From assembly GCA_001915545.1 (NCBI GenBank), contig MNQS01000015.1, positions 1 through 44,175 on the forward strand: a stretch of 44,175 bases of DNA, in the 5' to 3' direction. Source of the stretch: Bacteroides sp. 43_108 (lineage in GTDB: Bacteria > Bacteroidota > Bacteroidia > Bacteroidales > Bacteroidaceae). Below, piece by piece: positions 24,614 to 33,546 of this stretch (position 1 is the first letter of the stretch; each line of letters begins with the position of its first letter). The notes beneath the pieces were generated by a model, which saw only the letters and a program-made list of their open reading frames with translations, made no database searches and was not told the DNA's origin. The position numbers and the translations under genes were made by a program.

Positions 24614-24644
24614 CAAATGTATATTGTTTTCTGACAATAACAAA
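24614..24644 (-). promoter_or_regulatory. Promoter of the DUF3836 gene
   Basis: Minus strand: -33 TTTG (24644-24641), 19-nt spacer, -7 TACATTTG (24621-24614). This matches the Bacteroidetes primary-sigma consensus fully. The start codon is about 70 nt downstream. Confidence 0.8.
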
Positions 24645-24662
24645 ATATTTTCAATAAAAATT

Positions 24663-24677
24663 TATCGTTTTTCGATA
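24663..24677. promoter_or_regulatory. Operator-like palindrome 2 (TATCG-TTTTT-CGATA)
   Basis: Identical 15-mer to 24597-24611, centred 66 bp away (about six helical turns) and upstream of the -33 element. Here the symmetry extends to 12-bp arms (24656-24667 and 24673-24684). Confidence 0.65.
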
Positions 24678-24754
24678 AATTTTTATTCTTAAATATAAAA
24701 TAGGCCTATACGAAGGCAGTACACATTATTATAAAAGACCTATGACAGCTTTTT

Positions 24755-25291
24755 TTACTTTGAAATCTCAAGCATTTTGGCAAATTCCCATATCACGATT
24801 CCTGCTGTAGTGGAAACATTGAGCGAATGTTTTGTACCGAACTGAGGAATTTCTATACATCCATCGCTCATGTCGACAACTTCCTGTTTGACTCCCTTAA
24901 CTTCGTTGCCCATTACGATGGCATACTTCTTTCCTTCTTCCAGCTGAAGATCCTGGAGCATGGTGCTGTGTTCAACCTGCTCGACGGAATAGACAGTATA
25001 ACCCATTTCGTGGAGTTCAGAAACGGCATCGCGCGTATCTTTGAAATATTTCCAGTCGACCGTATCCTCTGCTCCAAGAGCAGTCTTGTGGATTTCCGGA
25101 TGAGGAGGAACAGCAGATATACCGCACAGATATATTGATTCTACCCTGAAAGCGTCGGAAGTGCGGAAAACAGAACCTACATTATACATGCTGCGGATAT
25201 CATCCATCACTACTACAAGAGGAAGCTTATCGCTTTTCTTGAACTCTTCAACGGTAATTCTGTTGAGTTCAGTTATCTTAAGTTTTCTCAT
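24755..25291 (-). CDS. TrmH/SpoU family RNA 2'-O-methyltransferase
   Basis: A 178-residue SPOUT-fold enzyme that uses S-adenosylmethionine to methylate a ribose in tRNA or rRNA. SPOUT motif 1 is LDDIRSMYNVGSVFRTSDAF-like (VVMDDIRSMYNVGSVFRTSD), motif 2 is YAIVMGNEVKGV and motif 3 is IPQFGTKHSLNVSTTAGI, which form the knotted cofactor site. The frame extends 19 codons upstream to 25348, but those residues are Gln/Asn/Lys-rich and unlike the family, so the ATG at 25291 is preferred. The RNA target is not predictable. It is the first gene of the left arm beside the origin region. Confidence 0.9.
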   Translation of the reverse strand: MRKLKITELNRITVEEFKKSDKLPLVVVMDDIRSMYNVGSVFRTSDAFRVESIYLCGISAVPPHPEIHKTALGAEDTVDWKYFKDTRDAVSELHEMGYTVYSVEQVEHSTMLQDLQLEEGKKYAIVMGNEVKGVKQEVVDMSDGCIEIPQFGTKHSLNVSTTAGIVIWEFAKMLEISK

Positions 25292-25316
25292 TTTACGGCT
25301 ATTTTGTTTATAACAT

Positions 25317-25325
25317 TGTTGATAA
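25317..25325 (-). promoter_or_regulatory. DnaA-box-like 9-mer
   Basis: TGTTGATAA, the complement of TTATCAACA, one base from the TTATCCACA consensus. It lies 26 bp upstream of the TrmH-family start codon, outside the duplicated segments. Confidence 0.55.
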
Positions 25326-25390
25326 GTATGTTTAAAACCGCTTTTCACACAAAAAAATGATGAAAAGCATATCAGTAATGCAAAATTACA

Positions 25391-25830
25391 GAGTTATAAA
25401 CAAATTGCTGATAAAATCTGTTGAAAACTTGTTGATAGCCCGTTAAGAGCCTGTAGAAAGAAAATGAAAAATAAATGTTGTCTGTTAACTTCAAAAATCA
25501 TATATACCACATATTCCGAACGAGCAAAGAAAAGTTGTTTTTTAGTATCAATAAATTTTCTACACCTTAAAAACCGGTTTTAAACATGTCAACAGGAAGA
25601 AAAATATAAACATAATGAATTATCAACACAATGTTAAGAACTTTAACTTGGCATTGTGTCTCAATAATTTACGAAGAAAACGGCTGTTGATAACGCTGTG
25701 AAAGCGAAATACCTAATGTTCAAAAACTAATATGCAAATATGACACGGATTTTTTATCTACACTTTCAACAGCCTATTATTATTAACATAGAATTTAAAA
25801 ACTGAAAATAGGATATATTAATTATTATAG
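25391..25830. repeat. Origin-region direct repeat, copy 1
   Basis: About 440 bp, repeated at 26248-26687 (offset 856-857). I count 16 mismatches over the last ~340 bp (about 95% identity); the first ~100 bp are more divergent. DnaA-box-like sites: TTATCAACA 25620-25628, TGTTGATAA 25685-25693, TTATCTACA 25754-25762. A palindrome AAAACCGGTTTT lies near 25571. Confidence 0.92.
25620..25762. promoter_or_regulatory. DnaA-box cluster 1
   Basis: Three 9-mers, each one base from TTATCCACA on one strand or the other, at 25620, 25685 and 25754 (spacings 65 and 69). Looser matches are TGTTGATAG at 25430 and TGTTGATGG near 25833. Confidence 0.7.
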
Positions 25831-25925
25831 TTCTGTTGATGGTGGTGGTGAATAGCCAACATTTATGTTGATATAGGATTTTCAGCTTTAATATGGCATA
25901 GAACTTACTATAAGCCTTCAGGTAT

Positions 25926-25953
25926 GCAAATATACATCTTAGCGTATATTTGC
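25926..25953. repeat. Inverted repeat between the two origin repeats
   Basis: Perfect 9-bp arms GCAAATATA (25926-25934) and TATATTTGC (25945-25953) with a 10-nt loop, in the unique spacer between the two direct repeats. Role unknown; it may be an unwinding-prone or protein-binding site. Confidence 0.55.
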
Positions 25954-26247
25954 CCGTATAGCTCAAAATAATGGCCTCTAGCGTGATGAAAACATTATAA
26001 TGCTGTCCATATAAGCTCTTGAAACCAATTTCAGCTATATGTAAGACTCTTGATAAGCTTTCATAGAATGTATTTTCAGCATTCTGACCGGCAATAGCAT
26101 TATAATGGCATATACATACGAACAGAATTCACAGCATTTTTTGTCAACAACATTCATTACTGTGTTGAATACTGGGATTATTGACAGAGGAAATATGCGA
26201 ATATATAAGATGACTGATGAAAACTATAACCATGGTACAGAACATGC

Positions 26248-26687
26248 AGTTATAAACAGTTTTATAATAAAATCTGTTGAAAAGCCTGTTGATTACCTGT
26301 GGAAAGTGCGTAGAAAGAAAATAAAAAGTAAATATTGACTGTTAACTCCAAAAATCATATATACCACATATTCCGAATGGACAAAGAAAAGTTGTTTTTT
26401 AGTATCAATAATTTTTCTACACCTTAAAAACCGGTTTTAAACATGTCAACAAGAAGAAAAATGTAAACATAATGAATTATCAACATAATGTTAAGAACTT
26501 TAACTTGGCATTGTATATCAATAATTTATGAAGAAAACGGCTGTTGATAACACTGTGAAAGCGAAATATCTAATGTTCAAAAACTAATATGCAAATATGG
26601 CACGGATTTTTTATCTACACTTTCAACAGCCTATTATTATTAACATAGAATTTAAAAACTAAAAATAGGATATAATAATTATTATAG
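26248..26687. repeat. Origin-region direct repeat, copy 2
   Basis: Partner of 25391-25830. The DnaA-box-like sites are kept without change and with identical spacing: TTATCAACA 26477-26485, TGTTGATAA 26542-26550, TTATCTACA 26611-26619. A near-box TGTTGATTA occurs at 26287. Confidence 0.92.
26477..26619. promoter_or_regulatory. DnaA-box cluster 2
   Basis: Same three boxes as in cluster 1, 857 bp further on, with the same 65- and 69-bp spacings, although the DNA between them carries substitutions. Confidence 0.7.
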
Positions 26688-26892
26688 GTTTGAGGTTGTG
26701 CAGAATGGTTGATGATATCAATATAGTGCTTGGATATATGAGCATGTTTGATTCTATTCCTATATATATAATGTGAAGATAACTCAAAAGTGATTGATCA
26801 AACGGTTTTTTAGGGAAAAAAGAGTTATTTTCGCAAAGCATATTGAGGTCTGCCTTCATGGCAGATCAAACAAACTAAATAGAAAGCATATA

Positions 26893-27927
26893 ATGACAGA
26901 CGACTTTGATATACGTGAAGAGCAGAATTTGTCTCCTAAGGAAAAGGAGTTTGAAAATGCTCTGCGCCCTCTTCGATTTGAAGATTTCAACGGACAGAAT
27001 AAGGTGGTTGAAAATCTTCGGATATTTGTAGAAGCCGCTAAATACCGCGGTGAACCGCTCGACCATACTCTTCTGCACGGTCCTCCAGGACTTGGAAAAA
27101 CAACTCTTTCTAACATTATAGCCAATGAACTTGGTGTAGGTTTTAAGGTTACTTCTGGACCTGTTCTCGACAAACCTGGCGACCTTGCCGGAATACTTAC
27201 TTCGCTTCAGGAAAACGATGTGTTGTTCATAGATGAGATACATCGTCTGTCGCCTGTTGTGGAAGAATATCTTTATTCGGCAATGGAGGATTACCGTATA
27301 GACATCATGATAGACAAGGGGCCGTCTGCACGAAGCATACAGATAGATTTGAATCCTTTCACACTGGTCGGCGCCACAACCCGAAGCGGTCTTCTCACAG
27401 CTCCTTTGAGAGCCAGATTCGGTATAAATCTTCATTTGGAATACTACGATGCAGAGATTCTGACGAAAATCATAATGCGCTCGGCAAAACTTCTGAACGT
27501 GCCATGCGACTTCGATGCTGCAGGCGAGATTGCCGGCAGAAGCCGAGGCACGCCACGTATTGCCAATGCTCTCCTGCGCCGTGTGAGAGATTTTGCTCAG
27601 GTCAAGGGCAACGGCAGAATAAATATGGAGATTGCTCATATTGCTCTTGAGGCACTGAACATCGACAAGTTCGGACTCGACGAGATAGACAATAAGATAC
27701 TCACAACAATCATCGATAAATTCAAAGGCGGTCCTGTAGGTATAAACACGATTGCAACTGCCATCGGTGAAGACGGAGGTACAGTAGAAGAAGTTTACGA
27801 ACCTTTCCTCATAAAGGAAGGTTTCATCAAACGTACACCAAGAGGACGTGAGGTGACAGAATTGGCCTATAAGCATCTGGGACGCCTGCGTACGCCTGAC
27901 GGAATGCAGAGGAGTCTGTTCGACTGA
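26893..27927 (+). CDS. ruvB: Holliday junction branch migration DNA helicase
   Basis: AAA+ ATPase motor of the RuvABC complex, 344 residues. Walker [11 protein letters not shown] at about 63-72, Walker B DEIHRL at 114-119, sensor 1 GATTRSG, the arginine-finger region TAPLRARFG, and the C-terminal winged helix with [16 protein letters not shown]. The start is MTDDFDIRE; the frame is open 33 codons upstream, but that part is unlike RuvB and begins in the origin-side gap. It is the first gene of the right arm, followed at 40 nt by rdgB. Confidence 0.98.
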   Translation: MTDDFDIREEQNLSPKEKEFENALRPLRFEDFNGQNKVVENLRIFVEAAKYRGEPLDHTLLHGPPGLGKTTLSNIIANELGVGFKVTSGPVLDKPGDLAGILTSLQENDVLFIDEIHRLSPVVEEYLYSAMEDYRIDIMIDKGPSARSIQIDLNPFTLVGATTRSGLLTAPLRARFGINLHLEYYDAEILTKIIMRSAKLLNVPCDFDAAGEIAGRSRGTPRIANALLRRVRDFAQVKGNGRINMEIAHIALEALNIDKFGLDEIDNKILTTIIDKFKGGPVGINTIATAIGEDGGTVEEVYEPFLIKEGFIKRTPRGREVTELAYKHLGRLRTPDGMQRSLFD

Positions 27928-27967
27928 TAGAAATATTTTAAAAAATCCATTTATACTTTTAGTTTTT

Positions 27968-28555
27968 ATGGTTCAACTGGTTTTTGCTACAAACAACAAG
28001 CATAAGCTTGAAGAGGTAAGAGAGATTCTTAAAGACAAATTCGAGATATTGAGTCTGGCAGATATTGGATGCGATGCAGATATTCCAGAAACGGCAGACA
28101 CTTTCAAGGGCAATGCTCTGCAGAAAGCTCAGTATATAAAGGAACACTACAATATGGATTGTTTTGCCGACGATTCCGGACTGGAATGCGATGCTCTTAA
28201 CGGCGAGCCAGGTGTGTTTTCTGCAAGATATGCCGGTGGTCAAGGACACGACTCTGAGGCCAACATGGACAAGCTTCTGAAAAATCTTGAAGAAAAATCT
28301 GATAGGAATGCACAATTTCACACTGTTGTTGCGTTGATATATAATGGTGAGACACATTTCTTTGAAGGCATAGTAAGAGGACACATCACGAAGGAGCGTC
28401 GCGGAGAAGGCGGTTTCGGCTATGACCCAATATTTGTGCCTGAGGGATATGACATGACATATTCCGAGATGGGAAGTGAGGCCAAGAATGCCATGAGCCA
28501 CAGAGCACTGGCTGTAAAGAAGCTGGCCGAGTTTCTTACCGGAAATCAGCAGTAA
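27968..28555 (+). CDS. rdgB: Non-canonical purine NTP pyrophosphatase (XTP/dITP)
   Basis: House-cleaning enzyme of the HAM1/RdgB family that hydrolyses dITP and XTP to monophosphates, 195 residues. Motifs: [16 protein letters not shown] at the N-terminus, [14 protein letters not shown] with the catalytic and metal-binding Asp68/Asp69, [20 protein letters not shown], and SHRALA near the end. It probably shares a transcript with ruvB upstream and the PorZ-like gene 29 nt downstream. Confidence 0.97.
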   Translation: MVQLVFATNNKHKLEEVREILKDKFEILSLADIGCDADIPETADTFKGNALQKAQYIKEHYNMDCFADDSGLECDALNGEPGVFSARYAGGQGHDSEANMDKLLKNLEEKSDRNAQFHTVVALIYNGETHFFEGIVRGHITKERRGEGGFGYDPIFVPEGYDMTYSEMGSEAKNAMSHRALAVKKLAEFLTGNQQ

Positions 28556-28584
28556 CAGTATCAATTCAAATAATTGTCTTTTTT

Positions 28585-30900
28585 ATGGTATATAATGTCA
28601 GACGTCTAATATTGTTTTTCCTGATGTCGTTCGTATTGGTACAGGCGTATCCGCAGAACAACAGATGGACCATTTATGCGGCATATCACGATGCTTCAAA
28701 ATGCGTGTCGGTAGGAAGCAAGATATATGTTTTGAGCGACGGCGGACTGTATTCATACGATTATGAAGATATGGATGTGGTGACGTACGACAAGAGCGGT
28801 GTGCTTAGCGACAACGGCATATTCGACATTTCGTATTGTTCAGAAGAAAAAACTCTTGTCATAGTCTACAACAACGGCAACATTGATCTTCTTTACGATG
28901 ACGGCAGTGTGTACAACATGACCGATTTCAAGAACAAGACGGCTGGCGACAAGACCATAAATGATATCTACGTCAACGGCAAGAATATGTATATGTCGAC
29001 CAACTATGGTCTGCTTATAGTAGATATTGCCGAACGTATTTTTTCTAAGACATATACCCTCGATTACGGAATAAACAGTGTTGCAGTGGATGGCAATTTC
29101 ATCTATGCCGCTACTGACAATGGAGTATATAAGGGAAATACAGCAGACAATCTGCAGGACAAGTCGAAATGGAGCGTCATAACCAAGAATGCCATCGATG
29201 AATTTATTGATTTCAATGGAAAACTGTATAGTCTCACCTCGTCAGGCGTATTCTCTATAGATAAGAGTACGTTTGCCATGACAAATATTTCAAAGTTTTC
29301 TGCAAAGTATTGGAGCATCTGCAACGATATGCTTTTGCTTTCCGATGCCAGCAGCTTGTATTCTGTAGGCACAGACGGTAAGATGACCCTTCTTGACGGT
29401 AAAGGCATCAGAACTGCCGATTATGCAGGAAATACATATTGGTGTGCATGCGGTACAGACGGACTTAAGGGTATGAGTCTGAAGGACGGTAAATTTACGG
29501 AAAACGTTTCTTCTGTTATTCCTGACAGTCCTATGAGAAATTACAGTTATTTCCTCAGAATGACGCCAGAAAACAGATTGCTTGTGGCAGGAGGTTCATT
29601 CAATTACAACGGGCAGTCTTTTCCTGGTACATTGATGAAGTACGAAAACCAGAGCTGGACTTGCTTTGATGAAGAGACACCTATAGCAACTGTTGGAAAA
29701 AGTCTCTATGTAAACGTAACAGATATCGCTCAGGATCCTAACGACAGCGAACATCATTTTGCAGGTTCTGCTTCGGATGGAATATTTGAGTTCAAGGATT
29801 ACAAGATGGTAAATCATTATGATTACCGCAACAGTCCTCTACAATCGATTCTTCCTAGTAGTTCTCGTCCTAATGCTTATGTTTGGATTACTGGTCTGGA
29901 ATACGATAAAGACGGCAATCTTTGGATGCTCAACAATCAGACAGATACAATTGTGCGTATTCTGAAAAACGATGGTAAATGGGCTACACTGTATTATTCT
30001 GAAATAAAGGATATTCCTACGTTGGATCAGGTTTTGTTCGACAACAGAGGTTGGGCATGGATAAATTGCAGGCGAACTACAAATAACCCTGTAAACTATG
30101 CTGGAGTTTTCTGTGTAGACACGAAAGGAACACTGGAAAATACTGCCGACGATTCACGTAAATTCATAACCCGTTTCAGCAATCAGGATGGTGTTGCTTA
30201 CAGTCCGGACCTTTTCAACTGTATAGCTGAAGATCTTGACGGAAATATATGGTTTGGTACTGACAAGGGACCATTCGTCACATACAGTCCTGAAGATGTC
30301 TTCGACAACGGCTTTTATTTTACTCAGGTGAAGATTCCTAGAAACGACGGTACTAACCTTGCCGACTACCTTCTCAGCGATGTAAACATCACTTGCATAA
30401 CTATTGATGGAGGCAACAGAAAATGGATGGGAACGAGTGGCAACGGCGTTTATCTGTTGAGCAGTGACGGTATTGAAATGATAGAACATTTCACAACTGA
30501 AAACAGTCCTCTCATATCCGACAACATAGAATCAATAGCTATTGACGGTTCAACAGGCGAAGTGTTCTTCGGTACGGATGCAGGTTTGGTTTCTTACCTT
30601 GGAACGGCCACAGATCCTGCCGGTTCGCTTTCAGATGACAATATAAAGGTTTACCCTAATCCTGTACGTCCTGAATACACCGGACGCATATATATAACAG
30701 GTCTTATGCGCGATACAGATGTGAAGATTGTGAGTGCTTCCGGATACCTTGTCAACAGTGGTACTTCAGTCGGAGGTGAATACACTTGGGACGGAAAGAA
30801 CAAGGGTGGAAAACGAGTTGCATCGGGCGTTTACTACGTCTTGGCAGCTGATGCTGAAGGAAACAGCGGAACTGTAGCTAAAATATTGGTTATAAGATAA
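28585..30900 (+). CDS. porZ: PorZ-like beta-propeller protein of the type IX secretion system
   Basis: 771 residues. A signal peptide (about 1-23, ending VQAYPQ) is followed by many propeller blades of the two-component-regulator/ligand-binding type (NGIFDISYCSEEKTLVIVY, NSVAVDGNFIYAATDNGVY, NCIAEDLDGNIWFGTDKG, ESIAIDGSTGEVFFGTDAG), enough for two seven-bladed propellers. The last ~85 residues form a sorting-domain-like beta sandwich (VYPNPVRPEYTGRIYITGL through GVYYVLAADAEGN). Size and order match PorZ of Porphyromonas gingivalis, a surface part of the attachment complex that handles anionic LPS for T9SS cargo. A propeller protein of other function is the alternative. It ends at a terminator (30939-30982). 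Confidence 0.72.
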   Translation: MVYNVRRLILFFLMSFVLVQAYPQNNRWTIYAAYHDASKCVSVGSKIYVLSDGGLYSYDYEDMDVVTYDKSGVLSDNGIFDISYCSEEKTLVIVYNNGNIDLLYDDGSVYNMTDFKNKTAGDKTINDIYVNGKNMYMSTNYGLLIVDIAERIFSKTYTLDYGINSVAVDGNFIYAATDNGVYKGNTADNLQDKSKWSVITKNAIDEFIDFNGKLYSLTSSGVFSIDKSTFAMTNISKFSAKYWSICNDMLLLSDASSLYSVGTDGKMTLLDGKGIRTADYAGNTYWCACGTDGLKGMSLKDGKFTENVSSVIPDSPMRNYSYFLRMTPENRLLVAGGSFNYNGQSFPGTLMKYENQSWTCFDEETPIATVGKSLYVNVTDIAQDPNDSEHHFAGSASDGIFEFKDYKMVNHYDYRNSPLQSILPSSSRPNAYVWITGLEYDKDGNLWMLNNQTDTIVRILKNDGKWATLYYSEIKDIPTLDQVLFDNRGWAWINCRRTTNNPVNYAGVFCVDTKGTLENTADDSRKFITRFSNQDGVAYSPDLFNCIAEDLDGNIWFGTDKGPFVTYSPEDVFDNGFYFTQVKIPRNDGTNLADYLLSDVNITCITIDGGNRKWMGTSGNGVYLLSSDGIEMIEHFTTENSPLISDNIESIAIDGSTGEVFFGTDAGLVSYLGTATDPAGSLSDDNIKVYPNPVRPEYTGRIYITGLMRDTDVKIVSASGYLVNSGTSVGGEYTWDGKNKGGKRVASGVYYVLAADAEGNSGTVAKILVIR

Positions 30901-30938
30901 ATAGGTATTTATAATACTATACTTCTCACTTTATACGC

Positions 30939-30982
30939 AATATGGCATTATCTGGTATGTTTTACTACCATAATGCCATATT
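30939..30982 (+). terminator. Rho-independent terminator after the PorZ-like gene
   Basis: 12-bp perfect outer arms (30939-30950 and 30971-30982) with further pairing inside, then eight T (30981-30988). It is 39 nt past the stop. Confidence 0.9.
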
Positions 30983-31087
30983 TTTTTTGTTATATATTGT
31001 AATAAATACAGTGTTATAATTTATAATATTACATTTTGTTTAATCATATACCATAAGAATGGTATTTCTAGTTTGTAAATTCTGCTT

Positions 31088-31095
31088 TATATTTG
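31088..31095 (+). promoter_or_regulatory. -7 promoter box of cysK
   Basis: TATATTTG matches TAnnTTTG and lies 32 nt before the cysK start codon. No convincing -33 TTG was found at 19-21 nt. Confidence 0.5.
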
Positions 31096-31127
31096 TACTC
31101 AAGTAACAAACTTAAAAAATTCTGCTT

Positions 31128-32075
31128 ATGGCAAAGATTTTTTCAAGCCTTACCGAACTGATAGGCAATACACCGCTGATGTATCTTAACAATATTGCGG
31201 CCAACCATGGAGTACAGGCTAATCTGATAGCAAAAATTGAGTTTTTCAATCATGGAGGAAGCGTGAAGGACCGTGTGGCACTGTCGATGATTGAGGATGC
31301 CGAGAAGAGCGGAAAGCTCAAACCGGGCGCTGTAATCATCGAGCCGACAAGCGGCAATACAGGTGTTGGTTTGGCTTGGATTGCTTCTGTAAAGGGCTAC
31401 AAAACAATTCTGACAATGCCTGAAACAATGAGCGTAGAGCGTCAGAATCTGCTCAAGGCAATGGGTGCACAGCTGGTTTTGACACCTGGCAGTGAGGGTA
31501 TGTCTGGAGCCATAAAAAAGGCAAAAGAACTAAGAGACAGCATACCTGGTTCTGTGATTCTTCAGCAGTTTGAGAACCCTGCCAATCCTTTGGCTCACGT
31601 ACACACTACAGCCGAGGAAATATGGAAAGATACAGACGGCAAAGTTGATGTTTTCATTGCCGGTGTAGGAACAGGAGGTACACTCTCTGGTGTAGGACGC
31701 GGTTTAAAGGCCCATAGAAGCGATATAGAGATAGTTGCAATGGAACCTGATAGTTCGGCCGTTCTGTCAGGAGACAAGCCTGGAATGCACAAAATTCAAG
31801 GTATAGGAGCCGGATTCGTTCCTGCTACATACGATGCAGAAGTTGTAGACCGTGTAATGCGTGTCACTGACGACGATGCCATACGTATGGGACGTGAATT
31901 GTCGCTTAAGGAGGGATTGCTCGTTGGAATTTCCTCTGGTGCAGCTGTACATGCCGCTGTAACTTTGGGGCGTATGCCGGAATATAAGGATAAGAATATA
32001 GTAGTCCTTTTGCCGGATACAGGCGAGCGCTATTTGTCTACTGTCCTCTATGCGTTTGATGAATATCCGCTTTGA
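31128..32075 (+). CDS. cysK: Cysteine synthase A
   Basis: PLP-dependent O-acetylserine sulfhydrylase, 315 residues, cytoplasmic. The PLP Lys is K47 in NHGGSVKDRVALSM; PTSGNTGVGLAW binds the substrate carboxylate, GTGGTLSGVGRGL holds the phosphate, and PDTGERYLST is at the C-terminus. It is followed by metY with its own promoter, giving two routes for sulfide assimilation side by side. Confidence 0.97.
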   Translation: MAKIFSSLTELIGNTPLMYLNNIAANHGVQANLIAKIEFFNHGGSVKDRVALSMIEDAEKSGKLKPGAVIIEPTSGNTGVGLAWIASVKGYKTILTMPETMSVERQNLLKAMGAQLVLTPGSEGMSGAIKKAKELRDSIPGSVILQQFENPANPLAHVHTTAEEIWKDTDGKVDVFIAGVGTGGTLSGVGRGLKAHRSDIEIVAMEPDSSAVLSGDKPGMHKIQGIGAGFVPATYDAEVVDRVMRVTDDDAIRMGRELSLKEGLLVGISSGAAVHAAVTLGRMPEYKDKNIVVLLPDTGERYLSTVLYAFDEYPL

Positions 32076-32101
32076 TTCAGATTTTGACATTTATAATTTT
32101 G
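32071..32101 (+). promoter_or_regulatory. Promoter of metY
   Basis: TTTG (32071-32074), 19-nt spacer, TAATTTTG (32094-32101): full match to the Bacteroidetes consensus. The -33 element overlaps the cysK stop codon. Transcription would start near 32107, at the foot of the stem-loop 32106-32152. Confidence 0.65.
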
Positions 32102-32105
32102 CATG

Positions 32106-32152
32106 AATCTGCTTTAGGGTGGCATAAATCTGTCTTAACTCTAAAGCAGATT
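32106..32152 (+). other. Stem-loop: cysK terminator or metY 5' leader
   Basis: Perfect 12-bp arms (32106-32117 and 32141-32152), 23-nt loop, TTTG after. Read from cysK it could end the transcript, though the T run is short. Read from the promoter just upstream it is the very 5' end of the ~150-nt metY leader, where it could protect or regulate the mRNA. Confidence 0.6.
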
Positions 32153-32259
32153 TGTTCGAAGATAAAAGTCCATCCGTGCTAATAAACTATGCTGATACAG
32201 TTAACATTTTATACTTCCATTATTAGCTCTGTCAACAAACATTCTTAATACGAATATTA

Positions 32260-33546
32260 ATGAATACCAATAAATTGCATTTTGAGACGCTTCAGCTTCA
32301 TGCTGGGCAGGAAACGCCTGATCCGGCAACGGGTTCGCGTGCAGTACCGATTTATCAGACCGCTTCTTATGTTTTCAATGACTCTGCGCATGCCGCTGCG
32401 CGTTTTGCCTTGCAGGAACCTGGAAACATATATACCAGATTGACAAACCCTACTCAGGACGTTTTCGAACAGCGTATGGCCGCTCTTGAGGGCGGTGCCG
32501 GAGCATTGGCCGTTGCATCGGGAGCTGCAGCCATCACTTATGCCTTTTCGAATATAGTGCGTGCAGGCGACCATATAGTTTCAGCCAACACAATATATGG
32601 AGGCACATACAATTTGTTGGCACACACGTTGCCTGCATCGGGTGTTGAAACAACGTTTGTAGACCCTAGCAAACCTGAGAATTTTGAGAATGCCATAAGG
32701 GAAAATACAAAACTTCTGTTCCTTGAAACTTTGGGCAATCCTAATTCAAATATAACTGATATAGAGAGAGTTGCCACTATTGCCCATTCGCATGGCATCC
32801 CTCTTATTGTAGACAATACTTTCGCTACTCCATATTTGCTCAGACCTATTGAATACGGTGCTGACATAGTGGTGCATTCTGCCACAAAATTCATTGGCGG
32901 ACACGGTACAAGTCTTGGTGGAGTGATAGTGGATTCTGGAAAATTCGATTGGAAAAAGTCTGGAAAATTTGCTCAACTTACGGAGCCTGATCCATGCTAT
33001 CACGGAATATCTTTCACAGAGGCTGCAGGCAATCTTGCCTATATTGTCAGAATTCGTGCTGTGCTGCTCCGTGACACTGGAGCTTGCATAAGTCCTTTCA
33101 ATTCTTTCATGCTTCTTCAGGGATTGGAAACGTTGTCTCTGAGAGTTGAAAGGCATGTAGATAATGCAATAAAGATTGTTGATTTTCTAAACAGTCATCC
33201 TAAGATTGAAGCTGTTAATCACCCTTCATTGCCGACACGTCAGGATAACGGTTTATACAAAAAATATTTCCCTAATGGTGGCGGTTCAATATTTACAGTC
33301 AATGTGAAAGGTGGTGTTAATGAGGCACATAAATTCATTGACAATCTTAAGATATTCTCACTGCTTGCCAATGTTGCAGACATGAAATCTCTTGTTATCC
33401 ATCCTGCTACGACTACTCATTCTCAGCTCAACGATGAAGAACTGAAGGATCAGGGAATCGGACAGAACACAGTGAGATTGTCCATAGGAACAGAGCATGT
33501 AGATGACTTGATTGATGATTTGAGCCAGGCTTTAGCTCAGATATAA
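32260..33546 (+). CDS. metY: O-acetylhomoserine aminocarboxypropyltransferase (sulfhydrylase)
   Basis: PLP enzyme of the Cys/Met-metabolism family that makes homocysteine from O-acetylhomoserine and sulfide; 428 residues, longer than MetB/MetC as usual for MetY. Motifs: YTRLTNPTQDVFEQRMAALE, the PLP-phosphate SGAAAI, DNTFATPYLLRP, and the Schiff-base Lys at 210 in VHSATKFIGGHG. The C-terminal VIHPATTTHSQL and RLSIGTEHVDDLIDDL are conserved. Its last 10 bases overlap the 3' end of the convergent response regulator gene. Confidence 0.95.
   Translation: MNTNKLHFETLQLHAGQETPDPATGSRAVPIYQTASYVFNDSAHAAARFALQEPGNIYTRLTNPTQDVFEQRMAALEGGAGALAVASGAAAITYAFSNIVRAGDHIVSANTIYGGTYNLLAHTLPASGVETTFVDPSKPENFENAIRENTKLLFLETLGNPNSNITDIERVATIAHSHGIPLIVDNTFATPYLLRPIEYGADIVVHSATKFIGGHGTSLGGVIVDSGKFDWKKSGKFAQLTEPDPCYHGISFTEAAGNLAYIVRIRAVLLRDTGACISPFNSFMLLQGLETLSLRVERHVDNAIKIVDFLNSHPKIEAVNHPSLPTRQDNGLYKKYFPNGGGSIFTVNVKGGVNEAHKFIDNLKIFSLLANVADMKSLVIHPATTTHSQLNDEELKDQGIGQNTVRLSIGTEHVDDLIDDLSQALAQI

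Larger units (their letters stand above)
25292..26892. other. Candidate chromosomal replication origin (oriC)
   Basis: A 1.6-kb AT-rich gap at the point where gene direction switches from minus (25 of 26 genes on the left) to plus (11 of 13 on the right). It contains two ~440-bp direct repeats, each with three DnaA-box-like 9-mers, and a further box at 25317-25325. parS-like sites lie 11-13 kb away. The short open frames inside (such as 26105-26338) have no protein-like character. Confidence 0.82.

Noticed and set aside
25950..25970. tRNA-like start (GCCCGTATAGCTCA)
   Set aside because: No anticodon stem, T-arm (GTTCRANNC) or acceptor complement follows at tRNA distances.
26105..26338. 77-codon open frame inside the origin region
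   Set aside because: It runs from the unique spacer into repeat copy 2, has no start signal or protein-like pattern, and the corresponding part of copy 1 does not keep the frame.
25391..26687. The duplicated 440-bp segments as a transposon or MITE pair
   Set aside because: No terminal inverted repeats or target-site duplications were seen at the ends; retention of all three DnaA-box-like sites and their spacing fits origin duplication better.
26875..27876. 333-codon minus-strand open frame across ruvB
   Set aside because: Antisense to a fully motif-supported RuvB.
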